The translations under genes and the position numbers were made by a program. Below, piece after piece: positions 52,151 through 59,970 of a DNA stretch of 61,217 nucleotides. This DNA comes from Kineosporia sp. A_224. Lineage in GTDB: Bacteria > Actinomycetota > Actinomycetes > Actinomycetales > Kineosporiaceae. The stretch spans positions 17,197 to 78,413 of the forward strand of contig NZ_MWLN01000206.1 of the NCBI RefSeq assembly GCF_002198655.1. Reading direction: 5' to 3'. Each line of letters opens with the position of its first letter. Position 1 is the first letter of the stretch. Under the pieces are notes generated by a model, which saw only the letters and a program-made list of their open reading frames with translations, searched no databases and was not told the origin of the DNA.

Positions 52151-53473
52151 TCAGCTCCGCCGCGCGCCGTGCTCGTCGGCCGGCTCGTCGGCCGGATCGG
52201 CCGTCTCCGCTGTCCTCAGGTCGATGACGCGCACCGGCTCCGGCGCGGGCCCGCCGACGGACGCCGGCACCCGGCCGACCAGCTCGTCGTAGACGCGCAC
52301 GTAGGCGACGCGCTGGTGCGGCCACCCGAGCTCGTCCTCGATCCGGGTGCGGCCGCAGCGCCCCATCCGGGCGCGCTCGTCGTCGTCGTCGAGCAGCTCG
52401 AGGATCGTCCGGGCGTAGCCGCGGACGTCGCCGTCGGCCACGTAGGCCGCCGCGGGGCCGGCCGAGACCGCCGTCTCCGTGAGGTCGAAGGCGACGACGG
52501 GCAGGCCGAACGCCATGTACTCCAACGTCTTGTTCATCGTCGAGACGTCGTTGAGCGGGTTCTTCGGGTCCGGGGACAGGCCGATGTCCGCGGTCGAGAG
52601 CACGTCGACGACGGTCTGGTCCGGCACCCGACCGGGCAGGTCGACGTGGTCCGCGAGGCCGAGCCGGTCGCGCAGTGCGACGACGTCGGCGTAGCTGTCC
52701 CCGGCGCCCATGAACGTGAACGAGACGTCGTCCCGGCCCAGCCCGTGGACGATCTCGTCCGCGGCGCGGACGGCGACGTCGACGCCGTCCTGCGGGCCCA
52801 TGACCCCGATGTACGCCACGAGGTGCCGGCGACCGCGGCGCAGCGCCGGGCACGGCTGCGCCGGGTGCAGCCGGTCGGGGTCCGGGCCGGTGCGGACGAC
52901 GGTCACGTCGCCGCGCGCCTTCCCGCCGCGGCGGACCGCGACCTCCCGGTACGACTGGTTCGTCGACACGACACGGTCCGCCGTCCGGAAGGTCGCCCGT
53001 TCCAGCAGCAGCAGGGCCCGGTGCAGCAGCCGGCCGCCGCCGGGGAACCGGGACTCGAAGAGCTCCGGGCACAGGTCGTGGTGGTCGAAGACGAAGCGGG
53101 TGCCGTCGACGAGCCGGAGCACCCGGGCGATCGGCCAGAAGATGTCCGGCGGGTTGCAGGCCTGCAGCACGGCGAAGCGGCCGTGCCGCCGCCCGCGCAG
53201 GACGAGCGCCGCGGTCGCGACGAACGACCACACGTACTCGAGGGCGAACTGGACGAAGCCGCCGCCCGGCGCGTACTGGCGGTACTTGAGGAGCGTGACC
53301 CCCTCGAGCACCTCCCGCGCCGGGTCGCCGGGTCCCTTCGGGCAGACGACCGTGACGTCGTAGGCCGCGGCGGTGAGGGCGCGGCACTCGAGCCACACCC
53401 GGCGGTCGAACGGCACGGGGAGGTTCTGGACGATGACGAGCACCCGGGGCGCGGCGGCGCGGTCGCGGCTCAC
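52151..53473 (-). CDS. GT4-family glycosyltransferase (uronosyl-type candidate)
   Basis: A 440-residue GT-B enzyme. The N-terminal VIVQNLPVPFDRRVWLECRAL, the FDHHDLCPELFES segment and the donor domain with GVMGPQDGVDVAVRA and NKTLEYMAFGLPVVAFDL are typical of GT4 enzymes that sit next to nucleotide-sugar dehydrogenases. It may use the GDP-uronate made by the gene before it. The C-terminal 35 residues are low-complexity. GTG overlaps the dehydrogenase stop (GTGA). Confidence 0.87.
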   Translation of the reverse strand: MSRDRAAAPRVLVIVQNLPVPFDRRVWLECRALTAAAYDVTVVCPKGPGDPAREVLEGVTLLKYRQYAPGGGFVQFALEYVWSFVATAALVLRGRRHGRFAVLQACNPPDIFWPIARVLRLVDGTRFVFDHHDLCPELFESRFPGGGRLLHRALLLLERATFRTADRVVSTNQSYREVAVRRGGKARGDVTVVRTGPDPDRLHPAQPCPALRRGRRHLVAYIGVMGPQDGVDVAVRAADEIVHGLGRDDVSFTFMGAGDSYADVVALRDRLGLADHVDLPGRVPDQTVVDVLSTADIGLSPDPKNPLNDVSTMNKTLEYMAFGLPVVAFDLTETAVSAGPAAAYVADGDVRGYARTILELLDDDDERARMGRCGRTRIEDELGWPHQRVAYVRVYDELVGRVPASVGGPAPEPVRVIDLRTAETADPADEPADEHGARRS

Positions 53474-54798
53474 GCCGGCCACCCGATGCCCTCGTACCCG
53501 GGCAGCGACTCGACGCCGTGGCCGAGCCGGCCGACGAGGTCGATGATCCTGGCCGGCGGCTGTGCCTCGAGCGCAGCGAGGACCTCGGGGCAGGTCGTCG
53601 ACACCACCGCGGTGCCGGCCCCCTCGAGCGCCTCCCCGGGGTCCCGGGAGAGCAGCCTGCCCAGGTGCGGGAGCCGGCTCTCCATGTACCGCAGGTTCGA
53701 GCCCACGAGCTGGTCGGGGTTGACGATCGGGTCGTAGATGCGGACGTCGAACCCCTTGCCCACCAACCGTTCCGCGAGGTCGACGTTCGGGCTCTCGCGC
53801 AGGTCGTCGGTGTGCATCTTGAAGCTGAGGCCGAGGACGGCGACCCGGCGGTCCGGCCCGGCGACGACCCGGTCGACGATGTCGCTCACGACGAGCTCGT
53901 TCGTCCGGATCGTGCTCGCGAGCAGGGGTGCGTCGAGCGCGTTGGCCCTGGCCATGTGCAGCAGCGAGCGCAGGTCCTTCGGCAGGCAGGACCCGCCGAA
54001 GGCGAAGCCTGGCCGCAGGTAGGCCGGGGACACGTTGAGCACGGTGTCCTCGCAGAAGATGTCCATGACCTCGCGCGAGTTCACGTCGAGCGCGCGGAAG
54101 ATCCTCGCGAGCTCGTTGGTGAACGAGACCTTCGTGGCGTGGAACGCGTTGCACGCGTACTTCAGTGCCTCGGCGACGCGCAGGTCGACGACGTGCGGCT
54201 GCTGGTCGAGGAAGGCGAAGAGCCCGCGGAGCACCTCCTCCGCTGCCGGGTCCTGCGTGCCGATGACGACGAAGGGCGGGTGGAAGAAGTCGTGGACCCC
54301 GGACCCCTCGCGGAGGAACTCGGGGCACATCGCTGCGCTCACCGCCCAGCCCGCGGGCGTTCCCGCCCCGGCGAAGGTCGCGACGACGTGCTCCTCGACC
54401 GTCCCCGGCGGGACGGTGCTGCGGACGACGACGACGTGCCGGCCCGACGCCGGCGGCGCGGCCCCGGCCATCGCCGCGCGGATGCCGTCGAGGGCCCGGT
54501 CGAGGTAGGTGAGGTCGGTGCTGCCCTGCGGGGAGGACGGCGTCCCGACGCAGATGAGCGAGACGTCCGCGCCGTCCAGCGCGACCTGCGGCTGCGTCGT
54601 CGCCCGCAGCCGCCCGGCGGCCACCGCGTCGGCGAGCAGGTCGAGGATCCCGGGCTCCACCACCGGGCTTCGGGCTGCGGTGACGAGGTCCACCTTCACC
54701 GGGTCGACGTCCACGCCCACGACGTCGTGCCCGACGGAGGCGAGCCCCGCCGCAGTCACGGTTCCGACATAACCCAAGCCGAACACAGCGACCTTCAC
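53470..54798 (-). CDS. UDP/GDP-sugar 6-dehydrogenase, GDP-mannose dehydrogenase-like
   Basis: A 442-residue NAD-dependent enzyme that oxidises a nucleotide hexose to a uronate. The Rossmann start VAVFGLGYVGTVTAAGLASVGH, EFLREGSGVHDFFHPP, the Lys in EALKYACNAFHATKVSF and the catalytic Cys in AFGGSCLPKDLRSL are visible. FAFGGSCLPKD and the Thr/Asp-rich LSFKMHTDDLRESPN resemble AlgD-type GDP-mannose dehydrogenases more than UDP-glucose dehydrogenases. It is the first gene of the 17-gene operon. GTG start; a GGGAG box lies upstream. Confidence 0.89.
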   Translation of the reverse strand: MKVAVFGLGYVGTVTAAGLASVGHDVVGVDVDPVKVDLVTAARSPVVEPGILDLLADAVAAGRLRATTQPQVALDGADVSLICVGTPSSPQGSTDLTYLDRALDGIRAAMAGAAPPASGRHVVVVRSTVPPGTVEEHVVATFAGAGTPAGWAVSAAMCPEFLREGSGVHDFFHPPFVVIGTQDPAAEEVLRGLFAFLDQQPHVVDLRVAEALKYACNAFHATKVSFTNELARIFRALDVNSREVMDIFCEDTVLNVSPAYLRPGFAFGGSCLPKDLRSLLHMARANALDAPLLASTIRTNELVVSDIVDRVVAGPDRRVAVLGLSFKMHTDDLRESPNVDLAERLVGKGFDVRIYDPIVNPDQLVGSNLRYMESRLPHLGRLLSRDPGEALEGAGTAVVSTTCPEVLAALEAQPPARIIDLVGRLGHGVESLPGYEGIGWPA

Positions 54799-54817
54799 GG
54801 GAACTCCCAGCGCCCCA

Positions 54818-54842
54818 ACGTCCGTACGCCCCGCACGGACGT
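54818..54842 (-). promoter_or_regulatory. Hairpin at the 5' end of the polysaccharide operon mRNA
   Basis: ACGTCCGT (54818-54825) and ACGGACGT (54835-54842) are perfect inverted repeats around a 9-nt loop. The predicted transcript start near 54840 would place this hairpin at the very 5' end of the mRNA, 20 nt before the start codon. It may stabilise the message or act as an operator. Confidence 0.45.
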
Positions 54843-54846
54843 CACG

Positions 54847-54875
54847 ACACTAAGTCACGATCAAGGCCGTGCCAG
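54847..54875 (-). promoter_or_regulatory. Putative promoter of the polysaccharide operon
   Basis: On the minus strand CTGGCA (54875-54870), 17 nt, then TAGTGT (54852-54847). The -10 box fits the TANNNT pattern and the spacing is ideal; the -35 box is weak, which would suit activation by a regulator. Confidence 0.4.
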
Positions 54876-54923
54876 GGGCGTTTCGTCGGCATTCAGGGAC
54901 TGCTGGGCCCGCGGTCCGGATGC

Positions 54924-54998
54924 AAGCGCTTAACCTCGCCAGCCGGCATTGCCATCGAGCCTCTGACCTGCGGTGACGAGGCGGTCGGACCTAGGTCC
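54924..54998. promoter_or_regulatory. Two palindromes upstream of the polysaccharide operon
   Basis: GCAAGCGCTT (AAGCGCTT palindrome at 54924-54931) has the central-CG form seen in LacI-family operators. GGACCTAGGTCC (54987-54998) is a perfect 12-bp palindrome. Both lie within the 323-nt gap 54799-55121, the longest in the window, which holds no ORF I can support. Confidence 0.35.
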
Positions 54999-55043
54999 CG
55001 GCGGACCGGGAATCTTCGCCGGTAGGCCTTCGCCCGACGAACA

Positions 55044-55074
55044 GGGCGTGACGCCCCGTCATCGAGTCATGACG
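55044..55074 (-). terminator. Hairpins downstream of the DedA gene
   Basis: GGGCGT-G-ACGCCC (55044-55056) and CGTCAT-N6-ATGACG (55057-55074) are adjacent inverted repeats 48-78 nt past the dedA stop. They may end dedA transcription before the polysaccharide operon. No T-tract. Confidence 0.35.
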
Positions 55075-55121
55075 CCTGAGGACTTCGGCACTTCGTTACG
55101 TGACTTTCGGCCCGAGCCGGG

Positions 55122-55865
55122 TCAGACCTGGTCCCGGGTCCGCACGGGCTGCGGGGGCACGTCGGCGCGGCGGCGCCGGCGCACCCGTCGGACGACGAAC
55201 AGCCCGACCGACAACACGACGGCCGCGTAGACGACCTTGTCGACGACGCCGGCGTACCGCTCGACGGTGCGCCACTGGGTGCCGAGGGCGTAGCCGGCGC
55301 CGACGAGCACGGCGTTCCAGGCGAGGCTGCCCACGGTCGTGAGGACCGTGAACCGGGTGAGCGACATGTTGGAGGCGCCCGCGGGCAGCGACACGAGGCT
55401 GCGTACCCCCGGCACGAGCCGGCCGAAGAGCACGGCCCACGGGCCGTGCCGGTCGAACCAGGCGATGGCGCCGTCCACGTCCTCGCGGTCGACGAGCGGC
55501 AGCCGGGAGAGCAGGAGGGCCGACCGCTCGCGCCCGAGCCTGGCCCCGACGCCGTAGAGCACCCACGAGCCGACGACGGCACCGACCGTGGCCGCGACGA
55601 GGACCGCGGCCAGGCTCATCCGGCCACGCTCGGCGAGGTACCCCGCGAGCGGCAGGATGACCTCGCTCGGCAGCGGCGGGAACACCGTCTCGACGACGGT
55701 GAGCAGCCCGACCCCGAGGGCGCCGAGCGCCTCGACGACGTCGAGGACGGTGCCGGTGAGGCCGCCCATCTCGCCCGACGGCTCCCCCGCCGGTGCGGTG
55801 GGCTGCGCCGCCCGGGGCATGAGCACGGCGGACGGCGGGGCAGGTGCGGCGACGGCGGACGTCAC
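55122..55865 (-). CDS. DedA-family membrane protein
   Basis: A 247-residue membrane protein of the DedA/VTT family. The family block ETVFPPLPSEVILPLAGYLAERGRM, the GSWVLYGVGARLG segment, the Gly/Arg loop FGRLVPGVRSLVSLPAGASNM and about five helices are present. DedA proteins are implicated in lipid-carrier (undecaprenyl phosphate or phosphatidylethanolamine) flipping. GTG 55865 has GGAAGGGA upstream; the longer reading adds an Arg-rich, non-conserved head. The C-terminus is basic. Confidence 0.87.
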   Translation of the reverse strand: MTSAVAAPAPPSAVLMPRAAQPTAPAGEPSGEMGGLTGTVLDVVEALGALGVGLLTVVETVFPPLPSEVILPLAGYLAERGRMSLAAVLVAATVGAVVGSWVLYGVGARLGRERSALLLSRLPLVDREDVDGAIAWFDRHGPWAVLFGRLVPGVRSLVSLPAGASNMSLTRFTVLTTVGSLAWNAVLVGAGYALGTQWRTVERYAGVVDKVVYAAVVLSVGLFVVRRVRRRRRADVPPQPVRTRDQV

Positions 55866-55988
55866 GGGGTCCCTTCCGGTCGGGGGTCGTCGGCGGGGGC
55901 CGCGAGGGCTCCCCCGTCTCCGACGAACGACCGGGCCAGGATGACTCCCGAAAAACGCTTCTGCCGTTCGACGTGCCACCCGACGGGG

Positions 55989-56516
55989 TCAGGCGCGCGG
56001 CACCGCGAAGGTCTCGAGCACCCCGCCACCGGCGCCGACCTGCCGCCACGGCACCTCGAACCGCAGCACCGCGACCCCGTTCGTCGGGTACTTCTCCCGG
56101 ATCCGGGCCAGCGCCGGGCGGTCCGACCCGCGGCCGGCGAGAAGCATGCTCGTGCCCGACATCGTCGGCTCGTGGCCGACGACGACGACCGTGCGCACGT
56201 CGTCGGCCACCTCACGCACGAGCGCGACGACGTCCTCGGGCTCGGCGCCGTAGAGCCCCGGCTCGATCCGCAGCGGTGGCACGTCCTCGAGCGACGACGC
56301 GACGATCTCCCACGTGTGACGGGCGCGGACGGCGTCCGAGCACAGGACCAGCTCGGGGCGCGGCCCCTCGCCGAGGAACCAGGCACCGACGGCCTGGGCG
56401 TTGCGCCGGCCCTTGCCGGCGAGCGGGCGCTCGTGGTCCGGGACGCCGTGCGGCCAGGCCGACTTCGCGTGGCGCAGCAGCACGAGATGCCGCTGCTGCA
56501 CCACGGGGAGGGTCAT
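55989..56516 (-). CDS. sixA: SixA-type phosphohistidine phosphatase
   Basis: A 175-residue histidine-phosphatase-fold protein. The catalytic block LLRHAKSAW and the second His in VVGHEPTMS are intact, and ERPLAGKGRRNAQAVG and SDAVRARHTWEIV are typical of SixA. It would dephosphorylate histidine on a signalling protein such as a phosphotransfer domain; the partner is unknown. Gene order with fabI and fabG suggests a stable core neighbourhood. Confidence 0.88.
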   Translation of the reverse strand: MTLPVVQQRHLVLLRHAKSAWPHGVPDHERPLAGKGRRNAQAVGAWFLGEGPRPELVLCSDAVRARHTWEIVASSLEDVPPLRIEPGLYGAEPEDVVALVREVADDVRTVVVVGHEPTMSGTSMLLAGRGSDRPALARIREKYPTNGVAVLRFEVPWRQVGAGGGVLETFAVPRA

Positions 56517-56615
56517 AGCTCGCTATCCAACACCATGCGGGCCCGCACGTGGCCCGGGTCACAGGTGCCGGGACGGCGCCCGTGAGAGCCTTCCGCGGCC
56601 GCAGCCGGCGCGGGG

Positions 56616-57374
56616 TCAGCCGATGGCGTGGAACCCGCCGTCGACGTGGACGATCTCGCCCGTCGTCGCCGGGAACCAGTCGGACAGCAGGCCGCAGCAG
56701 GTGCGCGCGGTCGGCTCGGGGTCGTTGACGTCCCAGCCCAGCGGGGCCTTGGAGCCCCAGGACTCCTCGAAGACCTGGAACCCGGGGATGGACTTGGCGG
56801 CCGTCGTCCGGATCGGGCCGGCGGCGACGAGGTTGACCCGGATGCCCTTGGGCCCGAGGTCGCGGGCCAGGTAGCGCGCGGTCGACTCGAAGGCCGCCTT
56901 CGCGACACCCATCCAGTCGTAGACGGGCCAGGCCTTCGACGCGTCGAAGGTCAGGCCGACGATGCTGCTCCCCGGGCCCATGAGCGGCTCGGTGGCGACC
57001 GCGAGGGCCTTGAGCGAGTAGGCGGAGATGTGGACCGCGGTCGCGACGTCCTCCCACGGTGCCGTGAGGAACTGGAAGGCACCCTGCGGGGCGAACCCGA
57101 TCGAGTGCAGGACGCCGTCGAGGCCGTCGACGTGCTCGCGCACCGCGTCGGCCAGCCCGGCGAGGTTCTCGGTGCTCGTCACGTCGAGCTCCACGAGCGG
57201 CGGCGCGCTGGGCAGCCGGCGGGCGATCGCCTGGGTGATCTTCATCTGGCGGCCGAAGGAGGACAGGACGACGGTCGCGCCCTGCTCCTGCGCGAACCGT
57301 GCGACGTGGAACGCGATCGAGGAGTCGGTGAGGACCCCGGTCACGAGCAGTCGCTTGCCGTCGAGCAGACCCAT
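56616..57374 (-). CDS. fabI: Enoyl-ACP reductase (InhA/FabI type)
   Basis: A 252-residue SDR of the FabI family, catalysing the last reduction of each fatty-acid elongation cycle. LLVTGVLTDSSIAFHVARFAQEQGA at the start, the DVTSTENL strand, LHSIGFAP, the catalytic Tyr-x6-Lys in VYDWMGVAKAAFE and TGEIVHVDGGFHAIG are seen. LLVTGV is close to mycobacterial InhA. A strong AGGAGGAG box precedes the ATG. It lies 105 nt after fabG. Confidence 0.94.
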   Translation of the reverse strand: MGLLDGKRLLVTGVLTDSSIAFHVARFAQEQGATVVLSSFGRQMKITQAIARRLPSAPPLVELDVTSTENLAGLADAVREHVDGLDGVLHSIGFAPQGAFQFLTAPWEDVATAVHISAYSLKALAVATEPLMGPGSSIVGLTFDASKAWPVYDWMGVAKAAFESTARYLARDLGPKGIRVNLVAAGPIRTTAAKSIPGFQVFEESWGSKAPLGWDVNDPEPTARTCCGLLSDWFPATTGEIVHVDGGFHAIG

Positions 57375-57479
57375 CGTCGGCTCCTCCTGGTGTTCGTCGG
57401 GTGCGTGGTGGACGGTGCGGGCGCGGTGCGAGTGGTCGTCGTCGACCGGGTGCTGCGGCAGGACGTCGGGGCCGGCGGG

Positions 57480-58184
57480 TCAGTGCCCCATGCCGAGGCC
57501 GCCGTCGACCGGGATGACGGCGCCGCTGATGTAGCCCGCGGCGTCCGAGGCGATGAACGTGACGGCCGCGGCGATGTCGGCGACCTGGCCGAACCGGCCG
57601 GCCGGGATCGCGGCGACGTACGCCTTCTTGCGGTCCTCGGGCAGCACGGCGGTCATGTCCGTCTCGACGAAGCCGGGGGCGACGACGTTCGCGGTGATGC
57701 CGCGGCTGCCGATCTCCCGGGTCACCGAGCGGGCGATGCCGACGAGGCCGGCCTTCGTCGCGGAGTAGTTGACCTGCCCCGGTGAGCCGTAGAGCCCGAC
57801 GACGCTGCCGATGAGGACGATGCGCCCCTTCTTGAGGCGGATCATGCCCTTCGACGCCCGGCGCACGGTCCGGAACGCCCCGGCGAGGTTCGTCTGGATG
57901 ACGCTGTCCCACTCCTCGTCGCTCATGCGCATGAGGAGCTGGTCCTTGGTGATGCCCGCGTTCGCGACGAGGACCTCGACCGGCCCCTGGTTCGCCTCGA
58001 CCTCGGCGAAGGCGGCGTCGACGGAGGCGGTGTCCGTCACGTCGCAGCGGACCCCGGCCAGCCCCTCCGGCGGCTCGCCGGAGCGGTAGGTCACGGTCAC
58101 GGCGTCGCCGTCGGCGGCGAAGGCCCGGGCGATGGCCAGACCGATCCCCCGGTTGCCACCGGTCACGAGAACGCTGCGCGGCAT
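57480..58184 (-). CDS. fabG: 3-oxoacyl-ACP reductase
   Basis: A 234-residue SDR that reduces beta-ketoacyl-ACP. VLVTGGNRGIGLAIARAFA, the NAGITKDQLLMRM loop, Ser in IGSVVGLYG, the catalytic NYSATKAG (Tyr-x3-Lys) and ETDM are present. The gene order fabG-fabI matches mycobacterial fabG1-inhA. ATG 58184 with GGAAGGTGA was preferred to the GTG at 58190, whose spacing would be too short. Confidence 0.93.
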   Translation of the reverse strand: MPRSVLVTGGNRGIGLAIARAFAADGDAVTVTYRSGEPPEGLAGVRCDVTDTASVDAAFAEVEANQGPVEVLVANAGITKDQLLMRMSDEEWDSVIQTNLAGAFRTVRRASKGMIRLKKGRIVLIGSVVGLYGSPGQVNYSATKAGLVGIARSVTREIGSRGITANVVAPGFVETDMTAVLPEDRKKAYVAAIPAGRFGQVADIAAAVTFIASDAAGYISGAVIPVDGGLGMGH

Positions 58185-58318
58185 GCTCACCTTCCTGCGC
58201 TGGGCGGGCGGCAGGGGTGCGGCCTGCCGGTCCCGAACCTATCGGTCGCGAGGGCCGGGACGCCTCCCCCGGGTGTCGTCCGGCTCGTGCGCCGTGGTGG
58301 AGGCGGTAGCGTGCGGCG

Positions 58319-59296
58319 GTGCGCGCAGTCCAGATCACCGAGTTCGGCGGCCCCGAGGTGCTCACCGCGGTCGACGTCGAGGCCCCGCAGCCCCAGGAGG
58401 GCCGCCTCCTCATCGACGTGGACGCGGCGGGGGTGAACTACGCCGACACCCACCAGACGGAGAACAGCTACCTGGCACGGCAGACCCTGCCGATGATCCC
58501 GGGCGGCGAGGTCGTCGGACGGGTCCGCGGCGGCGACCGGGACGGCGAGCGCGTCGTCGCGCTGCTCGCTGCCGGCGGCGGTTACGCGGAGCAGGCACTG
58601 GCGCACCCGGCGGCGGTCTTCCCCGTCCCGGACGGCATCGACGACGGCACCGCGCTCGCGCTCGTCCTGCAGGGCACGACCGCGTGGCACCTCCTGCGCA
58701 CCTGCGGGCGGCTGACCCTCGGCGAGAGCGTCGTCGTCCACGCGGCCGCGGGCGGTGTGGGCACCCTCGCCGTCCAGCTCGCACGGCAGTGGGGCGCGGG
58801 CCGGGTCGTCGCGACCGCGTCGTCGCAGGAGAAGCGGGACCTCGCGGTCTCCCTCGGCGCGCACGCCGCCGTCGACGTCTCCGGGACGACGACCGCGGAC
58901 GAGGTGCGGGAGGTCCTGCGCGACGCGAACGGCGGCCGGGACCTCGACGTCGTCCTCGAGATGACCGGTGGGCACGTCTTCGACGGCTCGCTCGCGGCGC
59001 TCGCGCCGATGGGGCGGCTCGTCGCGTACGGCATGGCGTCACGGACGGCGCCGTCGCCGGTCGCCCCGGGGATGCTCATGGCCACCTCGCGGGCCGTCAT
59101 CGGGTTCTGGCTCGTCCACGCGCTGCGGATGCCCGGTGGCCTCGGCCCGGCGATGGACGAGCTCACCTCGCTCGTCCGGGCCGGCCGCCTGAGCGCCGTC
59201 GTCGGCGGCAGCTACCCCCTCGAGGAGGCGGCGCAGGCGCACCGCGACCTGCTCGCCCGCCGCAGCACCGGCAAGCTCGTCCTGCGGGTCCGCTGA
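58319..59296 (+). CDS. Quinone oxidoreductase-like MDR enzyme
   Basis: A 325-residue NADPH-binding medium-chain reductase without structural or catalytic zinc cysteines. MRAVQITEFGGPEVLTAVDV, GVNYADTHQTENSY, the AAAGGVGTLAVQLARQWGA Rossmann motif and the ending RRSTGKLVLRVR are typical of quinone oxidoreductases. It reduces quinones or enones. A TAGCGT -10 box (58307-58312) lies 6 nt before the GTG start, fitting a leaderless mRNA. It is divergent from fabG. Confidence 0.9.
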   Translation: MRAVQITEFGGPEVLTAVDVEAPQPQEGRLLIDVDAAGVNYADTHQTENSYLARQTLPMIPGGEVVGRVRGGDRDGERVVALLAAGGGYAEQALAHPAAVFPVPDGIDDGTALALVLQGTTAWHLLRTCGRLTLGESVVVHAAAGGVGTLAVQLARQWGAGRVVATASSQEKRDLAVSLGAHAAVDVSGTTTADEVREVLRDANGGRDLDVVLEMTGGHVFDGSLAALAPMGRLVAYGMASRTAPSPVAPGMLMATSRAVIGFWLVHALRMPGGLGPAMDELTSLVRAGRLSAVVGGSYPLEEAAQAHRDLLARRSTGKLVLRVR

Positions 59297-59344
59297 CCTC
59301 TGCTCCGCAGTGCGGCCGGAGGTCCCGCGCCGTACCGTGGACAC

Positions 59345-59761
59345 GTGCCGCGACCAGTGCAGGGGCCCGGGAGCACCGGCCCGGAGGTCCACCAGATCAC
59401 CAATGCGGTGACGCCGCTCTCGGACGACCTCGACGCCCGGATGGCGAAGTACCTCGTCTCGATGCTCGTCCGGACCATGTGCGTCGTCCTCGTCCTCGTC
59501 GTCGACGGGTGGCTGCGCTGGGTGTTCGCGGCGGGGGCCGTCTGCCTGCCCTACGTCGCGGTCATCGTCGCGAACAACAGCGGCGGCCGGCGGCGCGGCA
59601 AGGCCTCGCTCGGCACCCCGGAGAGCAAGGTCGCGGCGCTCGACGGCGGTGCGCCGCCGGTGCTCCTCACAGGCGTCGTCCACCCCCGCCGCAGCGAGGC
59701 GGACCCCGCACCGGACCCCGCACCGGACGCCGCCCCGGGGCCCCTGCGCGACAGCGCCTGA
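59345..59761 (+). CDS. DUF3099-type small membrane protein
   Basis: A 138-residue protein with ITNAVTPLSDDLDARMAKYLVSMLVRTMC, two membrane helices (about 44-62 and 68-84) and a VIVANN ending to the core, which matches the actinobacterial DUF3099 family. The C-terminus is a Pro/Asp-rich tail with DPAPDPAPD repeats. Function unknown. TACCGT (59333-59338) lies 6 nt before the GTG start. Confidence 0.85.
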   Translation: MPRPVQGPGSTGPEVHQITNAVTPLSDDLDARMAKYLVSMLVRTMCVVLVLVVDGWLRWVFAAGAVCLPYVAVIVANNSGGRRRGKASLGTPESKVAALDGGAPPVLLTGVVHPRRSEADPAPDPAPDAAPGPLRDSA

Positions 59762-59870
59762 GCAGCGTTCCTGCAGGCCCGCTGCCGGTGCGCTGCAGGC
59801 GCGCCGTGAATCGTCGGGTGTCTGGACGGTCTCGACCTCACGGTTGCACTCGCGCGTGTAGCATCCGATC

Positions 59871-59943
59871 TGCGCGTTCTGCATCCCCCGTCGGGACGCG
59901 CGAAGGACGTCGGGCGGCATCCCCCGTGGCCGCCCGACGTCCG
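59871..59943 (+). ncRNA. 6C-type small RNA
   Basis: Two adjacent hairpins with C-rich loops. Hairpin 1 pairs 59872-59881 with 59892-59901 (allowing G-U) around CATCCCCCGT; hairpin 2 pairs 59905-59918 with 59929-59942 perfectly (14 bp) around ATCCCCCGTG. Two stem-loops with runs of cytosines in the loop define the actinobacterial 6C RNA. TAGCAT (59859-59864) 7 nt upstream would start transcription at the base of hairpin 1. The remaining bases of the gap 59762-59970 hold nothing else recognisable. Confidence 0.75.
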
Positions 59944-59970
59944 CCTCCGAGGGTCTGTGAGACTGGGTGC

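Noticed and set aside
36463-54798. Frameshifts within the long minus-strand operon
   Set aside because: Every gene reads through at its family's usual length, and the 1- to 4-nt overlaps are normal stop-start couplings rather than broken frames.
54853-54872. A TGGCAC...TTGAT stretch resembling a sigma-54 promoter
   Set aside because: The spacing and the -12 GC do not fit, and actinobacteria generally lack sigma-54.
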